A stretch of 43,149 nucleotides of DNA from Clostridia bacterium (GTDB lineage Bacteria; Bacillota; Clostridia; Oscillospirales; Acutalibacteraceae), in contig JAFRUO010000033.1 in the NCBI GenBank assembly GCA_017438845.1, positions 1-43,149 on the forward strand, written 5' to 3'. This document shows, piece after piece, positions 1-8,292 of this stretch. The notes beneath the pieces are model-generated. The model ran no database searches. It saw nothing but the letters and a program-made list of their open reading frames with translations, and was not told the origin of the DNA. Position 1 is the stretch's first letter, and each line of letters starts with the position of its first letter. Both the position numbers and the translations under genes were made by a program.

Positions 1-216
1 TCAGCACCTTTTTTCTCCGAATACAGGAAACCCTCTGTCTGCTTCGCAGAAATCTCCCTTAACAAGGGAGTCACCTCGAGGGGAAGGCTTTCACCCGTAG
101 GGGACGGCGTCCCCGACGTCCCGTAAAAAAGCGAATAGTGAAAAGTGAATAGTGAATAGTGAAGAAGTAATAGGTGTTTGCTTCGCAAACGTAGGGCGGA
201 TACCGTCCGCCCGAAA
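1..216. repeat. Palindrome-rich intergenic DNA, no gene
   Basis: I see no credible gene here; the short ORFs are low-complexity and run across palindromes. The stretch contains several short perfect inverted repeats: CTCCCTT/AAGGGAG (54-70), GGGGAC/GTCCCC (100-114), GTTTGC/GCAAAC (176-190) and GGGCGGA/TCCGCCC (194-212), plus a tandem run of GAATAGTGAA-like units at about 133-164. Such clusters resemble the dispersed intergenic palindromes of Oscillospirales genomes. Function unknown. Confidence 0.6.
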
Positions 217-344
217 ACCTCCCCTTGTCAGGGGAGGTGTCTTTTTGCCAAAGCAAAAAGACGGAGGGGTAGTCATAGAAGCATATAAATAAATCTACCC
301 CTCAGTCTCGCTTCGCTCGACAGCTCCCCTCTCAAGGGGAGCTT
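217..344. repeat. Inverted pair of GC-rich palindromic elements (MITE-like)
   Basis: Two related elements lie head to head. Arm A (217-272) starts with the palindrome CCTCCCC-TTGTCA-GGGGAGG, continues with TGTC, a variable hairpin and GAC, and ends GGAGGGGTAG. Arm B (295-344), read on the minus strand, has the same plan: AGCTCCCC...GGGGAGCT, TGTC, a variable hairpin, GAC, then TGAGGGGTAG. About 22 AT-rich bases separate them. The whole is an imperfect inverted repeat of about 130 bp. I infer a non-autonomous palindromic repeat; no transposase is nearby. Confidence 0.6.
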
Positions 345-515
345 GTATGGCTATAATGAACATTGAAGGCTTTAAACTGAAAAATGAATAATATCCGCCC
401 CTACGGCTATACACCTATAAAATACGGTCAGCCGTCGGAGCTACGTCAAAATACACATAAAACCTGCGGCAAAGACAAAAATTATTGTAAACGAAACAGA
501 AACTTGAATTTTTCA

Positions 516-552
516 TTGACTTTAGCAAGATAAAGTGATAAACTGATAAACA
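516..552 (+). promoter_or_regulatory. Promoter of yerC-his operon with triple 8-bp repeat
   Basis: A -35 TTGACT (516-521) and a -10 TAAACT (539-544) are spaced by 17 bp. Three tandem 8-bp repeats, GATAAAGT-GATAAACT-GATAAACA (529-552), cover the -10 and the likely start site. Because the first gene of the operon is a TrpR-like DNA-binding protein, these repeats are a plausible operator, but that is inference. No T-box or His-codon leader peptide was seen upstream. Confidence 0.55.
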
Positions 553-577
553 GCTTTTATGAAACAGAGGTATAACT

Positions 578-880
578 ATGAATAACCTGCATTCTGATTC
601 TATCTCACGTCTTTTCAAGGCTCTCGGAACCCTGAAAACGGAAGAGGAGTATTACGCTTTCTTTGAGGACATATGCACCGTAACCGAGCTTCGTGACATT
701 GCACAGAGGCTTGACACGGCAATTATGCTCGACAACGGTGCGAATTATCAGACAATTTCCAAGCAAATCGGCATAAGCACCGCCACCATCGGCAGGGTTA
801 GCAAGTGTTTAAACTACGGCAGCGGCGGCTACAGGCTTGCTATTGACCGTCTTAACGGGGAGGGTAAGGATGAAGCTTGA
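578..880 (+). CDS. yerC: YerC/YecD family TrpR-related regulator
   Basis: A 100-residue protein of the YerC/YecD family, small helical DNA-binding proteins related to the tryptophan repressor TrpR. A helix-turn-helix is visible at about residues 57-78 (NYQTISKQIGISTATIGRV). The ATG at 578 follows AGAGGT. It is the first gene of the histidine operon and overlaps hisZ by 11 bp, so the two are probably translationally coupled. In Firmicutes this family is linked by comparative genomics to control of his genes, and the position supports that here; autoregulation through the repeats at 529-552 is my inference. The ligand is not known from the sequence. Family assignment is confident, the regulatory role moderately so. 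Confidence 0.88.
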   Translation: MNNLHSDSISRLFKALGTLKTEEEYYAFFEDICTVTELRDIAQRLDTAIMLDNGANYQTISKQIGISTATIGRVSKCLNYGSGGYRLAIDRLNGEGKDEA

Positions 881-1997
881 CGTAAAGAATCTTGATTTTA
901 TACAGAAGAACATCTTCACGCTTGTACCGATTTATACCCGTTACGGCTATACTCAGTACAGGATGAGCAAATTTGAGGAGTACGACCTTTACAGCAAAAA
1001 TAAGGACTTCCTGGTTTCCGACAGCGTTATCACCTTTACCGACACCAACGGAAAGCTTATGGCGCTCAAACCCGACGTCACGCTTTCAATCGTCAAAAAC
1101 AGCGACCGTGAAATCAAGGGCGTTGAAAAGCTTTACTACAACGAAAACGTTTACCGTGTTTCAAAGGGTACGAACTGTTTTAAGGAAATTACCCAGATGG
1201 GTCTTGAGTGTATCGGTGAGGTCGGCAGCTATGAAATCGGCGAGGTGCTTTACCTTGCGGCTCAGAGCTTAAAGGCACTCAGCGACATCTTTGTGCTTGA
1301 GGTTTCTCATCTCGGAATTATGGCGGCGGCTGTCGAGGCGGTAAGCTCTGACTATAAGCTTCAGAGTAAAATCTGGAAATATATTAACGATAAGAATTAT
1401 CATTCGGTTGAGGAGCTTTGCCTTCAGGCTCAGGCGAATACAGAGGCTCTTCCCGTGCTTAAAAAGCTGATGAGCATCAGCGGTACGCCGAAGGATGTGC
1501 TTCCGGAGCTTGAGCTTTTTACAAAGGAGGCGCACGTAACAGAGGAGCTCGGCGAGCTTAAATCGGCTCTCTCGGTGTTTGAGGGCTCGGAGCTTGAAAG
1601 CAATATAATAATTGACTTTTCCGCAGTCGGCGACATCAACTACTATAACGGCATTATCTTTAACGGCTTCCTTGACACCGTGCCCGAAAGCGTGCTGTCG
1701 GGCGGTCAGTATGACGCTCTTATGAAAAAGATGAAAAAGAAATCAAGGGCTGTGGGCTTTGCGGTTTACCTCGACCTGCTCGAAAGGCTCGGGGAAAGCG
1801 AAACGGGCTTTGACGTTGACCTTATGCTTGTTTATTCTCCCGACTGCAGTCCTGCCGAGGTCTTAAAGGCGGTAAGGGGCTTTGAGGAAAAAGGGAAATC
1901 CGTGTTTGCCTGCTCGGCTGATAACGGTAAAATAAAAGCAAACGAGGTTTATTCTTTAAAGAAAGGCGGGGTGATTGAGCTTGAAACCGATGCTTAA
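870..1997 (+). CDS. hisZ: ATP phosphoribosyltransferase regulatory subunit HisZ
   Basis: A 375-residue paralogue of the histidyl-tRNA synthetase catalytic core. It does not aminoacylate tRNA but forms a complex with short-form HisG and is needed for ATP phosphoribosyltransferase activity and histidine feedback. Class II synthetase-like motif 2 is visible around residues 61-71 (GKLMALKPDVT). The frame stays open 33 bases upstream, but the ATG at 870 follows GGGGAGGG and gives the expected N-terminus, so I chose it. It overlaps yerC by 11 bp and hisG by about 17 bp. The short HisG next door lacks the C-terminal regulatory domain, which fits the need for HisZ. Confidence 0.93.
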   Translation: MKLDVKNLDFIQKNIFTLVPIYTRYGYTQYRMSKFEEYDLYSKNKDFLVSDSVITFTDTNGKLMALKPDVTLSIVKNSDREIKGVEKLYYNENVYRVSKGTNCFKEITQMGLECIGEVGSYEIGEVLYLAAQSLKALSDIFVLEVSHLGIMAAAVEAVSSDYKLQSKIWKYINDKNYHSVEELCLQAQANTEALPVLKKLMSISGTPKDVLPELELFTKEAHVTEELGELKSALSVFEGSELESNIIIDFSAVGDINYYNGIIFNGFLDTVPESVLSGGQYDALMKKMKKKSRAVGFAVYLDLLERLGESETGFDVDLMLVYSPDCSPAEVLKAVRGFEEKGKSVFACSADNGKIKANEVYSLKKGGVIELETDA

Positions 1998-2613
1998 CAT
2001 AGCCCTGCCAAAGGGCAGACTCGGCGAAAAGGTTTACCTTATGTTTGAAAGGGCAGGCTTTGAGTGCCCGTCGATTAAGGAAAACAACCGTAAGCTTATC
2101 TTTGAGAACGAAGAGGCAGGCGTGAGATATTTCTGGGTGAAGCCCTCGGACGTACCGATTTACGTTGAGAGGGGAGCCGCAGACATAGGCGTTGCGGGAA
2201 AGGACATTTTGCTTGAATACGAGCCTGACGTTTACGAGCTGTCAGACCTTAAAATCGGCAAATGTGCAATGTGCGTGGCTGCGCCGAAGAGCTTTCGCGA
2301 CAACAGCGCAAGGACGCTTCGTGTTGCGACCAAGTTTTCACGCATAGCAGGCAACTATTACTCTTCAATCGGCAGGGATATTGATATTATCCACCTCAAC
2401 GGCTCAATTGAAATTGCGCCCATATTAGGACTGTCGGACGTCATAGTTGACATAGTGGAAACGGGCACAACCTTAAAGGAAAACAACCTTGAGGTTAAAA
2501 AGCAGATAGTGCCTATCAGCGCAAGGCTTATTGCAAACAAGGCGAGCTATAAGTTCAAGGCGGAGCAAATCAACGCCGTTGCGGACGGGCTGAAGGCTCA
2601 GACGGAGGAATAA
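1981..2613 (+). CDS. hisG: ATP phosphoribosyltransferase catalytic subunit HisG (short form)
   Basis: Catalyses the first step of histidine synthesis, joining ATP and PRPP to N1-(5-phosphoribosyl)-ATP. It has 210 residues, the length of short-form HisG, which works with HisZ. The PRPP-binding loop is at about 153-165 (DVIVDIVETGTTL) and the N-terminal ALPKGRLG motif at 8-15. The start is uncertain: TTG 1975, TTG 1981 and ATG 1990 are in frame. GGGGTGA at 1968-1974 is best spaced for TTG 1981, which I use. It overlaps the end of hisZ, and its stop lies one base before the hisD ATG. Confidence 0.92.
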   Translation: MKPMLNIALPKGRLGEKVYLMFERAGFECPSIKENNRKLIFENEEAGVRYFWVKPSDVPIYVERGAADIGVAGKDILLEYEPDVYELSDLKIGKCAMCVAAPKSFRDNSARTLRVATKFSRIAGNYYSSIGRDIDIIHLNGSIEIAPILGLSDVIVDIVETGTTLKENNLEVKKQIVPISARLIANKASYKFKAEQINAVADGLKAQTEE

Positions 2614-2614
2614 T

Positions 2615-3910
2615 ATGATTAAGATAATGAAATACGGCGAGGTGCCGAACAGCGAAATATTTTTAAGAGCTGTGCCCGAAGCGGATGTCAGCGCAATTGT
2701 CGGCGACATTATTTCCGACGTAAGGCAAAACGGCGATGAGGCTCTACGCCGCTACACCGAAAAATTTGACGGCGCTTGTCTTGAAAGCCTTGCGGTAAGC
2801 GCTGAGGAAATCAAAGAGGCGCTTGCCAGCGTCGAGCCCGAGTTTCTTGAAATACTTAAAAAAGCGGCAAAGAATATCACGAAATTTCACTCCCGTCAGC
2901 AGAGAAACAGCTTTATTATCAACGACGAAAGCGGTATTGTAATCGGACAGAAGGTGATTCCGGTTGACCGTGCGGGACTTTATGTGCCGGGCGGTACGGC
3001 GGCTTATCCGTCGACGGTGCTGATGGACGCTATTCCTGCAAAAATCGCAGGCTGCAGGCAGGTGGTAATGGTTACTCCGCCCGACAAAAACGGTAAGGTT
3101 AACCCTGCAATTCTTGCCGCCGCAAGCGTTGCGGGCGTTGACAGGATTTTCAAGGTCGGCGGCGCTCAGGCAATCGCCGCACTCGCATACGGCACTGGGA
3201 GCATACCCAAGGTTGACAAGATTGTCGGTCCCGGTAACGCCTTTGTCGCCGAAGCGAAAAAGCAGGTTTTCGGCGTTGTTTCAATTGATATGATTGCAGG
3301 GCCGAGTGAAATTCTCGTTGTTGCGGACGGAAAATCCAACCCGAAATATGTTGCGGCTGACTTGCTTTCACAGGCTGAGCACGACAAAATGGCGAGCGCA
3401 GTGCTTGTAACGGATTCGGCTGAGCTTGCACGGGCGGTAAGCAACGAAATCGAAAAGCAGATACCGCTGCTCGAAAGGCACGAAATCGCAAGAGCGTCAA
3501 TCGACAGAAACGGCAAGATTATAGTTGCCGACAGCCTTTCGGTAGTAATAGACATTGCAAACGAAATTGCGCCCGAGCACCTTGAACTTTGCGTAGACAA
3601 CCCGTTTGACTACCTTGACTCGATACGCCACGCAGGCTCAATCTTTATGGGCAGAAGCTGTCCCGAGGCTCTCGGCGACTACTTCGCAGGACCAAACCAC
3701 ACCTTGCCGACGGGCGGCACTGCTAAGTTTTCAAGCCCTCTTTCCGTCGACGACTTTGTTAAAAAGACTCAGTACACCTACTATACCGAGGAGGCGCTTT
3801 CACGCTGTGCGGAGGATATAGCCTTCTTTGCGAAAAAGGAAGGGCTTACGGGTCACGCAAGGAGCGCCGTAATCCGTCTGGAGGAAAAATATGAGCAGAC
3901 TGCTGAATAA
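2615..3910 (+). CDS. hisD: Histidinol dehydrogenase
   Basis: Zinc-dependent NAD+ oxidoreductase that converts L-histidinol to L-histidine in two oxidation steps, the last two of the pathway. The protein has 431 residues, normal for the family. The family signature region around IAGPSEILVVAD, the SQAEHD metal/active-site segment, the APEHLEL segment and the GPNHTLPTGG stretch near the C-terminus are all present. The ATG is one base after the hisG stop, and the C-terminus overlaps hisC by 20 bp. Reading frame intact, no missing motif noticed. Confidence 0.96.
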   Translation: MIKIMKYGEVPNSEIFLRAVPEADVSAIVGDIISDVRQNGDEALRRYTEKFDGACLESLAVSAEEIKEALASVEPEFLEILKKAAKNITKFHSRQQRNSFIINDESGIVIGQKVIPVDRAGLYVPGGTAAYPSTVLMDAIPAKIAGCRQVVMVTPPDKNGKVNPAILAAASVAGVDRIFKVGGAQAIAALAYGTGSIPKVDKIVGPGNAFVAEAKKQVFGVVSIDMIAGPSEILVVADGKSNPKYVAADLLSQAEHDKMASAVLVTDSAELARAVSNEIEKQIPLLERHEIARASIDRNGKIIVADSLSVVIDIANEIAPEHLELCVDNPFDYLDSIRHAGSIFMGRSCPEALGDYFAGPNHTLPTGGTAKFSSPLSVDDFVKKTQYTYYTEEALSRCAEDIAFFAKKEGLTGHARSAVIRLEEKYEQTAE

Positions 3911-4961
3911 TAAAACAAAACGCCTCGTGCCGTATACGCCGGGCGAACAGCCCAAGGACGCGCAGTACGTTAAGCTGAATACAAACGAGTCACCGTTTCC
4001 GCCGTCTGAAAAGGCGGTTAAGTATGCTCAGGCGGAGCTTGACAGGCTTATGCTATACTCCGACCCCGACTGCACCCCGCTTGTAAAAAAGGCGGCTGAG
4101 GTTTTTGGAGTCGCCGAGGACGAGCTTCTTTTTACCAACGGCTCGGACGAGATACTCAACTTCGCATTCATGGCATTCTGCGACGAAGAGCGTCCCGTAG
4201 CTTTCCCCGACATCACCTACGGATTTTATCCCGTGTTTGCAGAGCTTAACGGAGTTCCGTATGAGGAAATCCCGCTTGACAAAGACTTTAAAGTAAATGT
4301 TGAGGATTACATTTCAATCGGAAAAAATATCTTTCTTGCAAATCCGAATGCGCCCACGGGCATAGCGCTCGGACTTGATGAAATTGAAAGCATAGTCAAA
4401 TCAAACCCCGACAACCTTGTCGTCATTGACGAGGCTTACGTTGATTTCGGCGCAGAAAGCGCAATTGGACATATTAAAAAATACGACAACCTTTTAGTTA
4501 CACGCACCTTTTCAAAATCACGCTCCATGGCAGGCGCAAGGCTCGGCTTCGGCATTGCCTGCAGGGAGCTTATCGCAGACCTTAACACGGTCAAGTATTC
4601 TACAAACCCATACAACGTAAACCGCGTTACAATGGCGGCGGGCACGGGCTCGCTGTGCGATGAGGAATACACCCTGAAAAACCTTGAAATAATCAAGGAA
4701 AACCGTGAGCTTACCGTTTGCGAATTAGAGAAGCTCGGCTTTAAGGTACTGCCTTCAAAGGCGAATTTTGTGTTTGCCTGCCACCCCTTCTTTGACGGCG
4801 AAAGGCTGTATAAGCTTTTAAAGGAAAACGGCGTGCTGATAAGGCACTTCAATAAGCAAAGAATTAAAAACTTTAACCGTATTACAATCGGCACGAAAGA
4901 GCAGATGCAAACGCTTACTAATAAAATCAAAACTATTTTTACCTCGGAGGGATTAATATGA
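3891..4961 (+). CDS. hisC: Histidinol-phosphate aminotransferase
   Basis: PLP-dependent class I/II aminotransferase that transfers an amino group from glutamate to imidazole-acetol phosphate, giving histidinol phosphate. It has 356 residues. The PLP lysine is K209 in TFSKSRSMAG, the DEAYVDF segment at 180-186 holds the cofactor-contacting Asp and Tyr, and NPNAPTG at 151-157 is the typical Asn loop. The ATG is preceded by GGAGG inside the end of hisD (20-bp overlap). The stop overlaps the hisB start as ATGA. Confidence 0.95.
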   Translation: MSRLLNNKTKRLVPYTPGEQPKDAQYVKLNTNESPFPPSEKAVKYAQAELDRLMLYSDPDCTPLVKKAAEVFGVAEDELLFTNGSDEILNFAFMAFCDEERPVAFPDITYGFYPVFAELNGVPYEEIPLDKDFKVNVEDYISIGKNIFLANPNAPTGIALGLDEIESIVKSNPDNLVVIDEAYVDFGAESAIGHIKKYDNLLVTRTFSKSRSMAGARLGFGIACRELIADLNTVKYSTNPYNVNRVTMAAGTGSLCDEEYTLKNLEIIKENRELTVCELEKLGFKVLPSKANFVFACHPFFDGERLYKLLKENGVLIRHFNKQRIKNFNRITIGTKEQMQTLTNKIKTIFTSEGLI

Positions 4962-5545
4962 GAGAGGCGACAATTAAAAGACAGACGGCTGAAACCGATA
5001 TAGTTCTCAGCCTTTCGCTTGACGGAAGCGGAAAAAACGAGATAGCTACGGGCTGCGGCTTCCTTGACCATATGCTTACGCTTTTTGCCGTGCACAGCGG
5101 CTTTGACCTTTCGGTTAAATGTGCAGGCGACACCTATGTTGATTATCACCACACCGTTGAGGATATAGGCATAGCTCTCGGTCAGGCTTTTTCTGAGGCT
5201 GTCGGCGACAAGAAGGGCATTAAGCGCTTTGCCGACACCGTGCTACCGATGGACGAGGCGCTTATACTCAGTGCGGTCGATATTTCGGGCAGGGATTACC
5301 TCGGCTTTAACCTTTCGATCCCTGCACAGAAGGTCGGCGATTTTGACACCGAGCTCTGTGAGGAATTTTTCTTAGCCTTCGTAAGGAACAGTAAAATCAC
5401 GCTTCACCTGCGTCAGCTTGCCGGAACAAACTCGCACCACATAATTGAAGGCTGCTTCAAGTCGGTTGCAAGGACGCTTCGCAAGGCGGTTGAAATTGAC
5501 GAGAGGTTTTCGCAGAATATCCCTTCAACCAAAGGGGTGCTTTGA
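4958..5545 (+). CDS. hisB: Imidazoleglycerol-phosphate dehydratase
   Basis: Mn-dependent dehydratase converting imidazoleglycerol phosphate to imidazole-acetol phosphate. It is 195 residues long, so it is the monofunctional form without the histidinol-phosphatase domain found in enterobacteria; the phosphatase is supplied by the PHP-type HisJ at the operon end. Metal-binding motifs DYHHTVED (62-69) and NSHHIIEG (near 157-164) and the GFLDHML segment (34-40) are intact. Its ATGA overlap with hisC and near-overlap with hisH indicate tight translational coupling. Confidence 0.96.
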   Translation: MREATIKRQTAETDIVLSLSLDGSGKNEIATGCGFLDHMLTLFAVHSGFDLSVKCAGDTYVDYHHTVEDIGIALGQAFSEAVGDKKGIKRFADTVLPMDEALILSAVDISGRDYLGFNLSIPAQKVGDFDTELCEEFFLAFVRNSKITLHLRQLAGTNSHHIIEGCFKSVARTLRKAVEIDERFSQNIPSTKGVL

Positions 5546-6156
5546 TGGTAGCGATTATTAATTACGGAGTGGGAAACCTTTATTCCCTTAAAAGCTCCTT
5601 TGCCGCTATCGGCGAGCATGCGGTTGTCAGTGCGGACGAGGACGAAATCAGGTCCGCCGACCGCATAATACTTCCCGGCGTCGGAGCCTTTTCGGACGCT
5701 CTTGAAAAGCTGAAGGCTTCGGGGCTTGACGGCGTTCTTGTAAGCGAAGCCGAAAAGGGCAAGCCCGTCATGGGTATTTGCCTGGGAATGCAGCTTCTCT
5801 TTGACAAAAGCCTTGAATACGGCGAGCACGAGGGCTTAGGACTTATACGAGGCGAGGTAGTACCGTTTGAGGGCAGAATAAATAAAGAGCTCAAAATTCC
5901 GCACATCGGCTGGAATGCTCTCGAAATCACACAACCCGACTGTCCTTTGTTCAAATATATTAAAAACGCAGACTTTGTGTATTTTGTTCATTCCTATTTT
6001 GCCGACGGCTGCGATGAGAGCGTTACGGCGTACAGTGAATACGACATTCCCGTTACCGCCTCGGTGCAGTCGGGAAACGTTTTCGGCTGTCAGTTTCATC
6101 CCGAAAAAAGCGGCGAGGTCGGACTTAAAATACTTAAAGCGTTTTGTGAAATATAG
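5545..6156 (+). CDS. hisH: Imidazole glycerol phosphate synthase glutaminase subunit HisH
   Basis: Class I glutamine amidotransferase that makes ammonia from glutamine and passes it to HisF. The catalytic triad is visible: C79 in GICLGMQ, and H185 and E187 in FHPEKSG. The length of 203 residues is typical. An in-frame TTG exists 3 bases upstream; I prefer ATG 5545, which overlaps the hisB stop by one base (TGATG) and follows AAAGGGGTG. It precedes hisA, with hisF after that; HisH and HisF form the synthase heterodimer. Confidence 0.95.
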   Translation: MVAIINYGVGNLYSLKSSFAAIGEHAVVSADEDEIRSADRIILPGVGAFSDALEKLKASGLDGVLVSEAEKGKPVMGICLGMQLLFDKSLEYGEHEGLGLIRGEVVPFEGRINKELKIPHIGWNALEITQPDCPLFKYIKNADFVYFVHSYFADGCDESVTAYSEYDIPVTASVQSGNVFGCQFHPEKSGEVGLKILKAFCEI

Positions 6157-6165
6157 GAGCAGAAT

Positions 6166-6879
6166 ATGAAAATTTTCCCTGCAATTGATTTATACGGCGG
6201 CAAGGCGGTGAGGCTTGTCAAGGGCGACTACAACCGTATGACCGTTTACAGCGACGACCCCGTTTCGGTGTCGCTTGATTTTAAAAGGCTCGGCGCCGAA
6301 TATGTTCATCTTGTCGACCTTGAGGGCGCAAAGGAGGGGACTACCCCGAATTTTGAAACCGCGGTCGCAATTAAAAACACAAGCGGTCTTTTCTGCGAAA
6401 TCGGCGGCGGTATAAGAAGCTTCGACACCGTCAAAAAATATATGAGCGCAGGGCTTGACCGTGTGATTTTAGGCACAGCCGCTCTGCAGGACGAGGAGCT
6501 TTTAAAAAGAGCCTGCGACGAATACGGAGAAAGGATTGCAGTCGGAGTCGACATTAAGGACGGCTTTGTTGCGGTTAAGGGTTGGCTTGAAAAGTCGGAC
6601 ACGGACGCCTTCTCCTTCTGTGAAAAAATGCAGAGCCTCGGAGTCGGCACGCTTATCTGCACCGACATTTCAAAGGACGGAAATATGAAGGGTACAAACC
6701 TTGAGCTTTACCGCCTTTTAAGCGAACGCTTCTCGGTAAACATCACGGCTTCGGGCGGAGTGTCAAGCCTTGAGGACATCAAAAGGCTCCGTCGGTTAAA
6801 CCTATATGCCGCAATAGTCGGCAAGGCGTATTACATAGGCAAAATCAATCTTTCCGAGGCAATTGAGGTGGCAAGATGA
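6166..6879 (+). CDS. hisA: ProFAR isomerase HisA
   Basis: Cytoplasmic (beta/alpha)8-barrel isomerase that converts ProFAR to PRFAR by an Amadori rearrangement. It has 237 residues. The N-terminal catalytic Asp is D8 in FPAIDLYGG, and the second acidic residue lies in VGVDIKDG. Phosphate-binding glycine loops (EIGGGIRS and ITASGGVSS) are seen in both halves, as expected for the duplicated half-barrel it shares with HisF. The ATG follows TAGGAGC, and the stop overlaps hisF as ATGA. Confidence 0.95.
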   Translation: MKIFPAIDLYGGKAVRLVKGDYNRMTVYSDDPVSVSLDFKRLGAEYVHLVDLEGAKEGTTPNFETAVAIKNTSGLFCEIGGGIRSFDTVKKYMSAGLDRVILGTAALQDEELLKRACDEYGERIAVGVDIKDGFVAVKGWLEKSDTDAFSFCEKMQSLGVGTLICTDISKDGNMKGTNLELYRLLSERFSVNITASGGVSSLEDIKRLRRLNLYAAIVGKAYYIGKINLSEAIEVAR

Positions 6880-7634
6880 TTACAAAAAGAATAATTCCCT
6901 GCCTTGACGTTAAGGACGGCAGAGTGGTAAAGGGCGTTAATTTCAAATCCCTCGGCGATGTCGCTTCACCGATTGAGCTGGCTGAATATTACAGCCGAAG
7001 CGGAGCGGACGAGCTTGTCTTTTACGACATTACTGCTTCCTTTGAGGGCAGAAAGCTTTTTACGGACGTGCTTTGCGAAACCGCAAAAAGGGTGTTCATT
7101 CCGCTGACTGTCGGCGGCGGTATCAACAGCGTTGAGGACTTTGACCGTGTGCTTAAATGCGGAGCCGATAAGGTAAGCGTTAATTCCGGGGCTATACGAA
7201 ACCCCTCGCTTGTGTCGGAGGCGGCGAAGCTTTACGGCGACCAGTGCGTCGTGCTTTCCGCAGATGTGAAGAGAGTTGACGGAGTTTTCAGAGTCTTTTC
7301 AAAGGGCGGACGTGAAAACACCGGCATGGAGGCAATCGAATGGATAAAGCGTTGCGTAGGAAACGGAGCGGGCGAGGTAGTGCTTAACTCAATCGACACC
7401 GACGGCGTTAAAAACGGCTTTGACCTTGAAATGCTCGACAAGGTGTGCAACGCAGTAAACGTACCTGTTATCGCTTCCGGCGGCGCAGGCGGCATAGAGG
7501 ACTTTATTACTCTTTTTAAAACCCTGCCCAAGGTTGACGCAGGGCTTGCGGCTTCCATTTTCCACTTCGGTGAGGTGAAAATAGAAACGCTCAAGCAGGA
7601 AATGAAAAATAACAATATTCCCGTAAGGATTTAA
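6876..7634 (+). CDS. hisF: Imidazole glycerol phosphate synthase cyclase subunit HisF
   Basis: (beta/alpha)8-barrel cyclase that uses ammonia from HisH to split and cyclise PRFAR to imidazoleglycerol phosphate and AICAR. The 252-residue length is normal. Catalytic D11 (PCLDVKDGR) and D130 (LSADVKR) are both present, with phosphate-binding loops at TVGGGI (78-83) and ASGGAGG further on. It overlaps hisA by 4 bp and is followed by hisIE after 10 bases. Confidence 0.96.
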   Translation: MITKRIIPCLDVKDGRVVKGVNFKSLGDVASPIELAEYYSRSGADELVFYDITASFEGRKLFTDVLCETAKRVFIPLTVGGGINSVEDFDRVLKCGADKVSVNSGAIRNPSLVSEAAKLYGDQCVVLSADVKRVDGVFRVFSKGGRENTGMEAIEWIKRCVGNGAGEVVLNSIDTDGVKNGFDLEMLDKVCNAVNVPVIASGGAGGIEDFITLFKTLPKVDAGLAASIFHFGEVKIETLKQEMKNNNIPVRI

Positions 7635-7644
7635 AGGTGACAGT

Positions 7645-8292
7645 ATGATAAACATTGATTCTCTTAAATTTGACGAAAGGGGTCTTATCCCGGCAATAGT
7701 CGTTGACTCTGCGACCAAGCGCGTTTTGACGCTTGCTTATATGAACAGGGAAAGCCTTGAAATTTCGGTTGAGAAAAAGCTTACCTGCTTTTGGAGCCGT
7801 TCCCGTCAGCAGCTTTGGCTCAAGGGCGAAACCAGCGGAAACTATCAGCATATAATTTCAATCACAGCCGACTGCGACTGCGACGCTCTTGTCGTAGCCG
7901 TCAGACCCGACGGCCCTGCCTGCCATCTCGGCACAACATCCTGCTTTGAAAACACGCTCTTTGAAAGCGATGAGGAAGAGGAGTTTTCTCTTGAGGCTCT
8001 CATGCAGCTTATCAGGGGCAGAAAGACCGACAAAAAGGAAGGCTCATACACAACCTATCTTTTTGAAAAGGGGCTTGACAAAATCCTTAAAAAGGTAGGC
8101 GAGGAGTCAACAGAGGTCATCATTGCCGCCAAGGCGCAGGACAAAAAGGAAACCGTTTACGAAATAGCTGACCTCGTTTATCACGTTATGGTGCTGATGA
8201 TTGAGGCGGGCATTTCCCTTGAGGACGTAGAAAAGGAGCTTGCCTCGCGTCACGTTATCGACAGGAAGGTTAAGCAGGAGAAAATGACCTGA
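7645..8292 (+). CDS. hisI: Bifunctional PR-AMP cyclohydrolase / PR-ATP pyrophosphatase HisIE
   Basis: Fusion enzyme for pathway steps two and three. The N-terminal cyclohydrolase (about 1-110) has the zinc/magnesium motif DCDCDA (76-81) and the GPACH motif ending at residue 94. The C-terminal pyrophosphohydrolase (about 115-215) has the MazG-like helical motif [12 protein letters not shown] followed by EIADLVYH. The 215-residue length matches fused HisIE proteins. The ATG follows AAAGGTGACAGT. The last base of its TGA is the first base of the hisJ ATG. Confidence 0.95.
   Translation: MINIDSLKFDERGLIPAIVVDSATKRVLTLAYMNRESLEISVEKKLTCFWSRSRQQLWLKGETSGNYQHIISITADCDCDALVVAVRPDGPACHLGTTSCFENTLFESDEEEEFSLEALMQLIRGRKTDKKEGSYTTYLFEKGLDKILKKVGEESTEVIIAAKAQDKKETVYEIADLVYHVMVLMIEAGISLEDVEKELASRHVIDRKVKQEKMT

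Noticed and set aside
71..276. Two minus-strand 61-codon frames at the left end
   Set aside because: They read through palindromic repeats, with no ribosome site or family resemblance.
345..577. T-box or His attenuator before the his operon
   Set aside because: No T-box consensus (AGGGTGGNACCGCG), no His-codon run and no terminator hairpin directly before yerC.
837..869. Upstream extension of hisZ
   Set aside because: The added residues (MLLTVLTGRVR) lie within yerC and precede a much better ribosome site at ATG 870.
4436..5152. A 238-codon minus-strand open frame opposite hisC/hisB
   Set aside because: It runs antisense to two intact histidine genes, has no family resemblance and no ribosome site, and is a by-product of codon bias.
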